DNA from: Cudoniella acicularis
Taxonomy: Eukaryota; Ascomycota; Leotiomycetes; Helotiales; Helotiaceae
Assembly: GCA_013054445.1 (NCBI GenBank)
Contig: JAAMPI010001767.1
Coordinates: forward strand, 1 to 10,680
Length of the DNA: 10,680 nt
Direction of reading: 5' to 3'
Shown here piece after piece: positions 1 through 7,500 of this stretch; positions within the stretch are counted from its first letter, which is position 1; every line of letters starts with the position of its first letter. Made by a program: the position numbers and the translations under genes. Under the pieces are notes generated by a model. The model was given only the letters and a program-made list of their open reading frames with translations, made no database searches and was not told the origin of the DNA.

Positions 1-629
1 CTCTCCTTGATGATCCTAACGGAAGTATTTGGTAAGCAACTCATTTACTTGTCCCTTTTTCTAATCCCATATTAAAAGACGGTGTTTCATCTTCCCGGCT
101 CCTCCCGGCTCCCTACTTCCTGAAAAAAAAATAAAACTAATTCGTTGATAGGATGGGACCAGACGGACATATCATGGGATATCCAATTCGGAATGGAGAA
201 ATGTATAAATTGGTCTTCTGCCACCCAGGGCAAGCAGGTGTCAGTAAATGGAATGAGCCAACGGATATCGAAGAAATGAGGAGATGTTATGTGGATTGGG
301 AGCCAACAGTTCGACACTTGGTGGTCAATATCAGCAATTGCCGCAGATGGAAATTTGCTTATATACCCTCTCTTGAGAAATGGCACAGCGATAGTGGGCG
401 AGTTGTTCTCATTGGGGATTCTGTCCACGCGATGGTACCCTACATGGCTCAAGGTGCTGCAGTATCAATTGAAGACGGGGCAGCATTGGCGGAATGTCTC
501 GACCGCGCTGCAAATTTACAAGACCTACCAGCAGTTCTGCGAGCATTCCAAGATGTTCGCAAACACCGTTGTGAAGTCATTTCCCGAGCTGCACTCGACA
601 ACGGGAACAATTGGCACACGCACGACTGA
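1..629 (+). CDS. FAD-dependent monooxygenase (salicylate hydroxylase-like), C-terminal part, 5' end outside window
   Basis: Class A flavoprotein monooxygenases use NAD(P)H and O2 to hydroxylate aromatic substrates. The window opens inside an exon (codons from base 3, ending SIW with a split Trp codon at 30-31). A 120-bp intron (32-151, GTAAGC...GATAG) joins it to the exon at 152, giving W-MGPDGHIMGYPIRNGEMY, a stretch typical of this family. The second FAD-binding motif is intact: GRVVLIGDSVHAMVPYMAQG followed by SIEDGAALAECL, in which the GD contacts the FAD ribityl and the conserved Pro-x-x-AQGA segment packs against the flavin. The N-terminal GxGxxG nucleotide-binding motif would lie left of the window. 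Some 168 residues are visible. The frame ends at TGA 627-629, but homology to the family tail continues in the same frame (next entry), so the protein is probably truncated or the gene is decaying. Family assignment is firm; the substrate cannot be told. Confidence 0.85.
32..151 (+). other. Intron of the monooxygenase gene, 120 bp, with a 10-bp tandem duplication
   Basis: Donor GTAAGC at 32, acceptor TAG at 149-151, and a plausible branch point ACTAAT near 136-141. It is over twice as long as every other intron here (46-58 bp). Part of the extra length is the 10-mer TCCCGGCTCC occurring twice head to tail (93-102 and 103-112), followed by an A9 tract. Splicing restores the Trp codon (TG|G) and a continuous family match, so the boundaries are well supported. 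Confidence 0.8.
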
Positions 630-904
630 CCACAGCAAGAACAGCGAGATATGGATATGAAGGATGAGATGAAGGGAATATCGAAAAAAAAAATTGCAGA
701 CGAGGCAAGAGACAAAAGATCGCAGCCTTCGGTACTCGGGTATGACACAGTGAGAGAGGTAAGTTCCACAAAAGCCAGGATTGGTGAGAAACTAATGCGC
801 TGCAGACGAACGTGTTCCTCGACAGCCACTTGGCACGAGTAGGGATGGGATCTGGCTTTGTGGGAAGGGCCATTGCGCAAGGCGGCTTTCTCTCCATGAC
901 TTAA
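630..904 (+). pseudogene. Out-of-use C-terminal tail of the monooxygenase, downstream of a premature TGA
   Basis: After the TGA at 627-629 the same frame reads PQQEQRDMDMKDEM and later a GYD motif. In the family the segment around the stop usually reads like H-x-P-D-G-P-E-Q-x-x-R-D, with a Gly where the TGA stands, and the tail ends in a (W)LFGYD motif (here SVLGYD, already diverged). So this is former coding sequence. It runs to TAG 840-842 without splicing. Alternatively an intron 759-805 (GTAAGT, branch ACTAAT, TGCAG) would carry the frame on to TAA 902-904, through residues I do not recognise. An A10 tract lies at 684-693. No good intron removes the stop without deleting conserved residues. 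A sequencing error remains possible. Confidence 0.6.
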
Positions 905-1526
905 CTCTCGAGAAGCAATTTGGTCTGTACAGAAGGTGTCGCGAGCGAGGCTGTGATCAACTTTTGGGTAAGTTTATTCGAGGAGGTCCATTGGGTAACT
1001 TAGCGTGCATGGAAGGTTGTTTTTTGAGTATAGTTAGCGAATAGAGCGAGAGGAGTTTGGAAGTTCTCTTGGAAAAATTGAAATTTGTTCTTCAAGAGAG
1101 CCAGGTCCAAAGGAAGATAAAACTGCCTGAATAGCCCCTGCCGGTTTGTTGATCTTGGCGTCGGCTTGCCAAATCGAGCCTTCCGGTACTTCGAGCGGGG
1201 ATGGAATGTGGGGTACTCCGCGTTCTACCCCTCGGCGGTGGTTGTGACAAAGCTCCAGACCAGATTTTCTTCACTTTCGTCCGAACTTTCCCCACCAAAT
1301 ACTGAAGCCCACGTGCATTTTATTTCTTCTGCGCATGGAGAACTCTAAGAAGAGTTTGTTTTGATTTTGCGTTGGTTGGCGACTTAGTCGAAGCAAATCG
1401 TTCGGAATAGTTCCATCAGACTGGTTGTTAAGAGCAATTTCAGAGGTCTATACTGACTGAATCCTTCCCATATTCGCCGAAGCCTCCAATTATCGAGATA
1501 ACTCCATACGAACTTCTCCATTCGCC
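905..1526. promoter_or_regulatory. Gene-free region, presumed 3' flank of the monooxygenase and promoter of the glycerone kinase gene
   Basis: No reading frame here looks like a real protein; the short open stretches lack family resemblance and in part start with non-ATG codons. Possible regulatory words are a CACGTG E-box at 1310-1315 (bHLH-type site), a CCAAT box at 1486-1490 about 36 bp before the kinase ATG, and a CCAAT in reverse orientation at 990-994. These are short matches expected often by chance. No clear TATA box is seen. The kinase start has a favourable context, GCCATGTC. Confidence 0.4.
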
Positions 1527-3561
1527 ATGTCGTCGAAACATTACTTCCCCGACACCGCAGTCAACACGCTGGTCCCGCGTTTTCTCAGCGCTCTTGTAGC
1601 AGCGAACCCTTCTCTTGGTTTAATTCAGGAGCAGCGCGTGGTACTGAACACTACTCACAAACCCTCCCAGGTTACACTCATCTCAGGCGGAGGGAGTGGT
1701 CACGAACCAGCATGGTCTGGCTACGTTGGCGATGGGTTGTTGTCAGCGGTGGCATGTGGTGATATTTTTGCCAGTCCAAGTATGAAGCAGGTCCTGGCAG
1801 CAATTGCAAGCGTTCCCTCGGAGAAGGGTACGATTCTGTTAATTACGAATTATACCGGCGACAAGTTGCATTTCGGATTGGCGGCCGAACGAGCATTGGC
1901 GGGGGGGGTTTTGTGAAAAGGTTGTTGTGCTACCAGCCACTGACGATGTATCAATTGGAAGGAGTAAATGTGAGAAAGTCGGAAGGCGGGGTTTGGCTGG
2001 AAATGTGATAAGTGAGTATTCCAATGATCTTTAGATCAAGAATTTTGACTGAATCTGTGAACTAGCGATGAAGATACTAGGAGCTGCGGCATCGAAAGAA
2101 TATAGCTTCGAGAGATGTGTTGAAGTCGGCACTGCTGTAAATGATCAATTGGTTTCCATCGGATCGGCGTTAGATCACTGCCATGTACCAGGAAGGCAAA
2201 ACCACGATGAGATTGGCGACGATGTCTGCGTAATTGGAGCTGGAATTCACAATGAGCCTGTAAACTCCCCGTTGCTTTTGAAAAATTCAGACTGATGATG
2301 TGTAGGGGGCTCAAAAAGTGTCACCATTCCCGTCGATTGAAGAGCTGATCTCGCAGCTTTTGACGCTAATCTGCGATCAGAATGATCCAGAAAGAGCATT
2401 TGTGAAGTTCAATAAGGGCGATGATACTGTGCTCCTAATTAATAATTACGGAGGTCTCTCAAATCTCGAGCTTGGGGCACTCACTCAAGAGACGTTGGCA
2501 CAATTAGGTAAATTTTTGTTCTGTCTGTAAGCTGGTGTGTCTGCTAATTCATTTAAAGATCAGAAATGGGATATCAAGCCCACAAAAATATATACTGGTC
2601 CTTTCGAGACGTCATTGAACGGACCTGGCTTCTCAATCACGCTTTGCAATTTAACAACTGCAGCAAAGGAGAGTAAAACCTCGGTATCAGAGCTGATGGA
2701 GCTATTAGCCGACGAGACGAAGGCTCCATCATGGCCCAATGTGCTTTCCAACACATCGACTAAGGCCACCAGAAAAGATTTACCAGTTGTGGATGTTGAA
2801 AAACAGACACAAATTTCTCCGGAGGAAGATATTAAAGGTGGGTAGTGAGGAGGTGATGAAATGCGAGAGACCGCTGATTTTCTTCTAGTCGAGCCCAAGC
2901 TTTTGGAGGCAACCATCAGATTGGCATGTGAGCGTGCTATTGCATCTGAGCCTAACTTGACCAAGTGGGATATGGTGATGGGTGATGGGGACTGTGGTGA
3001 GGCAGTAAAAGGCGTTAGCGAAGGTAAAGTCATCCTTTACAGACTGGGATTTCAAAATTCTGACTAATGCCAGCGATCCTAAAAATCCTGGATAAAGGCA
3101 CCGCAAATTCTGGCTCGGTGTTCGACGTCCTGCATGCTATAATCGATGCAGTCGATGACATGGGAGGTACCCTCGGCGCCATATTTGGCATTTTGCTAGC
3201 TGCCTTTGCCACCTCACTTCGATCCAACGGACATAAGGCCAACGAAAATCTAATGAGCGTTTTCGCGCCACCTCTCACTCATGCAGTTGGTTCCCTCAAA
3301 CATCATACCGGCGCTCGTGTTGGTGATAGAACAGTGATGGATGTTTTGATACCCTTTCAGGAGACCTTGGAACGGGAGAGGGATCTGGAGAAAGCAGTGG
3401 AGGCTGCCGAGAAAGCTGCTGATGGAACACGGGACTTGAAACCGAAGTTTGGCAGAGCAAGCTACGTGGGTGCCGGAGGAGAGGAGCAGAGATTGCCGGA
3501 CCCAGGTGCTTGGGCACTCATGGAAATGGTGAAGGGTATCTATGATGCAAGCGCGAGCTGA
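1527..3561 (+). CDS. DAK1: Dihydroxyacetone (glycerone) kinase, DhaK-DhaL fusion type, with a frameshift in exon 1
   Basis: ATP-dependent phosphorylation of dihydroxyacetone to DHAP, feeding glycerol and DHA into glycolysis and removing toxic DHA; usually cytosolic. Six exons give 593 residues once one base of the G-run is discounted, the normal length for fungal enzymes. Residue numbers below assume that. The DhaK domain has GGGSGHEP (His59, matching E. coli His56), ITNYTGD (Asp112, matching Asp109) and GIHNEPG (His223, matching the substrate-binding His218). The DhaL domain begins near residue 387: KWDMVMGDGDCG has the Mg-ATP acidic triad Asp414/419/421 with the spacing of Asp380/385/387 in the Citrobacter enzyme, followed by ARVGDRTVMDVL and KPKFGRASYVG. 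The lesion: read literally, the frame stops at TGA 1914-1916; removing one G of 1901-1908 restores the family sequence and a total coding length divisible by three. Identity is very firm; whether it is functional is open. Confidence 0.93.
1527..3561 (+). other. DAK1: Exon-intron map of the glycerone kinase gene
   Basis: Exons: 1527-2011 (includes the extra base), 2066-2259, 2306-2507, 2559-2837, 2889-3023, 3074-3561. Introns are 54, 46, 51, 51 and 50 bp, all GT...AG. Donors are GTGAGT, GTAAAC, GTAAAT, GTGGGT and GTAAAG. Branch-like words (CTGAA, CTGAT, CTAAT, CTGAT, CTAAT) stand shortly before each acceptor. Each junction was chosen because it restores the family sequence across the splice: NVI-TMKILGAA, HNEP-GAQ, LAQL-DQKWD, DIK-VEPKLLE and VSE-AILKIL. 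Confidence 0.88.
1901..1908 (+). other. DAK1: G8 homopolymer carrying a one-base frameshift
   Basis: The upstream frame reads ERALAGG then V-L-stop (TGA 1914-1916). The +1 frame reads EKVVVLPATDDVSIGR and on through the family's GRRGLAGN block, starting at GAA 1915-1917. Seven Gs instead of eight would join the two. The frame change is seen directly; its cause (sequencing or assembly error in a homopolymer, or a true mutation) is not decidable here. Confidence 0.9.
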
Positions 3562-3868
3562 AGAGCAGATCGCTTATGAGGACAACGAGTCTGTACTGCA
3601 GATATTGTAAAAAGGTCCATTTCATTGTAAATACCTCCGATTGATTTGCAAAATTGTGCTGCTGGAAGACTCAGTGTATCGACCGCGGTTGAAGTCTTAT
3701 ATCACTTTAATCTGGATGCCTCCGTAGAAGCTTGCCATAGGACCAAGAGAGGAGTGTTGCGAATCATACCCTCCAACGTTTCTTGCTGTGATCAACCCCC
3801 TTCCGCTCCACGCGGGTCAGTTGTGTTTCTGTTGTCTTCCTGTTCTGCTCTATTCTCCACATTCCGCT
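3562..3868. other. Convergent 3' intergenic gap between the glycerone kinase and COX16
   Basis: Some 307 bp between the kinase stop codon and the COX16 stop codon, which face each other. It should hold both 3' UTRs and polyadenylation sites. TGTAAA-like words at 3606-3611 and 3626-3631 could help 3' end formation of the kinase mRNA. An open frame running across this stretch on the + strand starts with TTG, has no recognisable family, and mostly overlaps COX16 antisense; I see no gene in it. Confidence 0.5.
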
Positions 3869-4274
3869 CTATACCACGCCATCGTGTTCTCCGGGAAGTC
3901 TCTTTACACGCTTTTGTTCCCAGTCATCCAAATCTTTCGCCGCGAGTCTCTGTGTGGCGTTCTATTAGAATAATGCGACATGGTGGTAGGAGTCGATGAG
4001 AACTAACATAGTATTCCTCTTTCATTTCGACTCTTCGTCCTGACTTGCCAATCCCCAATTCGTCTTCCTTGCTCACTCTCCGTACGCGTCTGTCGTGCTT
4101 CTCGTATCTTATCGCGGTTGCGGGAGTAAGGAAGAATGATCCGGCGACCATTGTCGCAATGAAGGGGAAGCCAAAGAACAGGAACGGACGTTTAGCCAAT
4201 TGTCTTCGATATCTTGCGGCGATCGTGTTGGCGTCCGCAGAGGAGCGGAACTTCTTGCTCGGAAAGACGGCCAT
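3869..4274 (-). CDS. COX16: Cytochrome c oxidase assembly protein COX16
   Basis: Cox16 is a small single-pass protein of the mitochondrial inner membrane needed for assembly of complex IV, acting around Cox1/Cox2 module maturation. Reading the minus strand: exon 1 is 4274-4008 (89 residues), intron 4007-3950 (58 bp, GTTAGT...ACACAG, branch-like TTCTAATAG), exon 2 is 3949-3869 ending in TAG, in total 115 residues. The N-terminus has MAVFPSKKFRS and a basic stretch (ARYRRQLAKR). A transmembrane helix follows at about residues 30-54 (PFLFFGFPFIATMVAGSFFL). Then come the diagnostic IRYEKHDR, SKEDELG and MKEEYY-RLAAKDLDDWEQKRV blocks, the last one reconstituted by splicing, and finally RLPGE. Length and block order match fungal Cox16. 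It is divergent to the ATR/Mec1 gene and shares its promoter; it converges on the glycerone kinase gene. Frame intact. Without the splice the protein would lose the conserved C-terminal block. Confidence 0.95.
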
Positions 4275-4529
4275 GATAGCGTTCGGCAGAGAGGGAGCTC
4301 CAAATAGCGTTGTGGACTGAAGTCTTCGAAATTGTTCTGCTCTTCAAGGCTGTATGCAGTATCCAAGGACTGGCCGATGTGGTTCGACAATTGAAGCGGC
4401 GGCTCTGCCCGGAAAGTCTTCGGGTGAACTTCCCACACGTGATATCGTGTTTACTTAAGCTAACCGCGACGCGTCAGGAATTTCAACGTCTCCTTGCATC
4501 CGACAACCATCTGCCATGGCCGACACATG
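4275..4529. promoter_or_regulatory. Divergent promoter between COX16 and MEC1
   Basis: About 255 bp separate the two start codons, so both 5' UTRs and core promoters must fit here. The stretch contains the palindrome GACGCGTC at 4468-4475 and, close to the MEC1 start, a short upstream ORF (own entries). No TATA box is evident. No protein-coding potential is convincing: the open frame over 4310-4648 is not family-like. Confidence 0.6.
4468..4475. promoter_or_regulatory. MluI cell-cycle box (ACGCGT) in the palindrome GACGCGTC
   Basis: ACGCGT at 4469-4474 is the core site of the MBF/DSC1 factor, which drives G1/S expression of DNA replication and repair genes in yeasts. It lies about 55 bp upstream of the MEC1 ATG. 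The motif is seen; its function here is inferred from the gene it precedes. A single 6-bp match can be chance. Confidence 0.35.
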
Positions 4530-4530
4530 A
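4516..4530 (+). promoter_or_regulatory. Upstream ORF of four codons overlapping the MEC1 start
   Basis: ATG 4516-4518 sits in a strong context (GCCATGG) and reads M-A-D-T before TGA 4528-4530. It is out of frame with MEC1. Its stop overlaps both candidate MEC1 start codons (ATG 4527-4529 and ATG 4530-4532), in the arrangement ACATGATGG. If the mRNA begins upstream of 4516, scanning ribosomes meet this start first, so MEC1 translation would rely on leaky scanning or termination-reinitiation. Confidence 0.45.
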
Positions 4531-7500
4531 TGGCATCTTTTTCCCGCAGTGTTGCAAATGGCAATCCAATGGGGCCTTCGGGAGGCTTCGACCTGCCTCC
4601 CTCGACGATGGCCGCACAGCTGATCCACAACATCGCAACCACGAATGAGCCTTCCCGAGAGCCCCAACAAGACGACTTAAAGAAACTGATGACCGAAGTT
4701 TCGGAATTAGAGAACAACCCCGAAGCACTTGCCAATGCACAGGTAAAACTGGGGCATAAACATAAATTGATTTATGTTTTTGCACGTGCCGTTTTGGAAA
4801 GGCTCACCACCGATGATCCCTTCATGAACGTTTCTCAGCTAGTATCTCAAGCGGCTGATGCCCTAGATATCTTTGTGGCAGCTATAAAAGAAACACCCGC
4901 TGTCCTATGCCATGTCATGAGGCCGGAAGAATCGCTTCAAACCCGTGGGAGAGAGCCCCTCTGGATGTGGCTGTTTCCTAGAATCTTGGTTCTCCTTGGC
5001 CGAAGAGATTGCGATGCCTTGACAGAAAAGACCAAGGACTTCTTCTGTGTATGCTTCCAAGTCGTCTCTAGATCACCTAAACTATGGAATCTGAGTTCAC
5101 TCTTCTTCTCCTATCTGAAGGAATGTACCTCATGTATGTCTGAAATCCGCTTGCAAACTTACTCTAGCTTATTGATCTCTAGCTACCCTGGGCCACCTTC
5201 AAAGTCCTGCAATCATCCAGCATGGCAAGATGTCGGCAGTTGTCTTGCCGTTTGAATCATTGGATTCTTCCGCTTTTTCTTATGATAGAGAAACCGCTTC
5301 GGGCTCGGTACCACTGTGCACATATACGATTTCTGACGCTGTCCACGCTTTCTGGCATATCAACAATCTTCTGGCAATACTAATCGATATCTCTATGGCA
5401 GCTGCAATAACGTTTGATGCCACTCCGGCCTTTCAAGACTATTTGGCTTGGGTCATGGACTCACTTTTCGCTGCGCACGAGCTGCAGCGACGTTGGCGAG
5501 CGAATCCGCAGCTACTGCAGTACATCAAGGGATCTACAATAAATATCATATGTGCTGTTCAAGCTCTTGTTTCCTCGCTAAGAAAGTATATCTCAGACTC
5601 GCTCTTGCGTAAAGGCTATTTGATCCTCTCAATAGTTTGTGCCGAATTTTTGGAGGATCTTGATGAAGTCTCTGAGCTCTCTGATTCACATATTATCTGC
5701 AGCAGCTTGCTACAATTGGCAGTCATTTCTAAGGAACATGATTCCGTTTTGCGCAGTGTATCCTTGCACCTCGTCCCTGCCATTACAGCTACTTTGGGTA
5801 ATGAAAATGCTCTGGCAAAACTGGGGACAGATTTCCAGGTATCTCATTCTTTCTCTCACAATCGTTGATGTTCGCTAAACCAGGAATAGAAAGCTGCAAG
5901 GTCGCTCTGCCAAGCATGTGGAATAGAGTTTTCTAAAGTTCCTACTTTGACTTCAGCTGACAGCTTCGAAAGTGTAGAATTAGAGGCAGAGTTTCGAGAT
6001 TTGGGTTTGGGCAATTCTGCTGTAGATGATCAGATGGTCCAAAATGGGCCCGCCTCCAAGCGTCGTAAAATCCAAGAGGCGCCATGCGACATATTTTCAG
6101 AAGTTGTGGAAAGTCTGTATCTGCTCCTTGGAGCTCAGAGCGCAAGTGATCTGGCTGGTTTGAGTCAAGTGGCTGGGTATGTTTCTCGAATCCTTCTTCT
6201 AAGATGTTACTGAATGCCACTAGGTCTTGTTTCATGGCATTGAGTGATAACGATCGATGTAAAGCTATCGATTACCTCGCTCGCATTCCTTGCGCAGCTC
6301 ATGGATCAATAAATGTGACTCGTGACCAAAAAGGAACAATTCAAGATTCGGTGTGTTTTTTATGCGATGGAACCCCACATTTGGCATCGTCCGATCTTGA
6401 TCCGGAAAGATGCCTCAACATAAGCAGTGAAGCGATTGCAACTTTTGCTGTCTTGATCAAGTCCAGTGCCTTCCTAGATGCACGCCGACCTCGAGTATTA
6501 GCTATGTTTGCTCTTCGACGATTTACAGTACACTTCCACGATCCAAGTTTCATCGATTTGGAGAAGTCCATTTTAGGTCAGTGGTGTCTGCAGTCTCTGA
6601 GCAGTTCAGTACGCGAACTTCGTGTAGCAGCTGGGTAAGTCTTGCCTGAATGGTCGCACCTTCCACCAATCTCACATCTTTTAGGCGAACACTTCCGGGC
6701 TTTTTAGAATGTGGATCTTGCCCTCATCAGTTGACTCGAACGAATAGGGTCAACGTTTTAGCAGTGTTACGGTCCTTTGCTGAAACAGGGAGTACTCATT
6801 ACCAAGAGACCTGTATTCTAGCTTGGGGCCAAATTGGAAGGTATGACTTGTCTTTCAAAAACAGTGTATAATGCTTATCGAGGTCAGAATCTCAAACAAT
6901 GAAGAACTGAATATCGTCCTCTTGGGTTTGGTACGGTATCTTGGACACAGCAATCCAGTAGTGTCCGGTGTTGCATTTAACGAGGTTTGGAAAAATCTGG
7001 TTCTATATCATCATTTGCTAACAATAGTGTTAAGATTATAAATTTGTCCAAGGCAAGAAGAATCACAGTTGAGCGAATGCTGAGTTCTTTTTGGGATACC
7101 ATTGCTATTGAGGCTGTTAAAGATCTTCTCGTTCGGCCCCAAACGACCCAGCTGATGGCTGACCTGTTAGGAATTTCGGTATCTGCGTTTCTTGTCCTTA
7201 CGCAAACTTTCACGTTACCATGGCTTGTCCTTTTGGGCAAAACTGACGTGATAAAGAGGGTATCAGAGGCGCGAAAAGATGAAGAAATCTGGAATACTCT
7301 GATGGATCATTCTAATCTGGTTACAATATCCCCGTTGCTATTAATGCAAAATGTACCAGATACGGAAGCTTTTGTCATGCGAATACTCAAAGCAATCTCC
7401 CCACGATTCAAAGAAGTTGAATTCAAAGAGCTGCTAAAAATAGAGCCAGCACAACAAGCTTTTAATTTATTGAAAGCTGCTGTAGAAGCCGAGGACAGCA

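Noticed and set aside
627..632. Programmed stop readthrough (fungal TGA-CTA type) in the monooxygenase
   Set aside because: The bases after TGA are CCA rather than CTA, and neither possible extension ends in a peroxisomal SKL-like signal.
572..635. Intron from GTGAAG (572) to CCACAG (635) that would remove the TGA in the monooxygenase
   Set aside because: It would delete the conserved segment around CEVISRAALDNGN that still fits the family, and the donor is weak.
1166..1348. 60-codon open frame upstream of the glycerone kinase
   Set aside because: It starts with TTG and has low-complexity composition with no recognisable family; taken as promoter sequence.
3646..3999. 117-codon + strand open frame between the kinase gene and COX16
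   Set aside because: It starts with TTG, shows no domain, and overlaps COX16 exon 2 and its intron in antisense.
4045..4320. 91-codon open frame on the + strand antisense to COX16
   Set aside because: It mirrors the conserved COX16 exon 1 on the other strand and has no family resemblance of its own.
4494..4526. N-terminal extension of MEC1 beginning at 4494
   Set aside because: Position 4494 is TTG, not ATG; the first in-frame ATG is 4527, and the family-like N-terminus starts at 4530.
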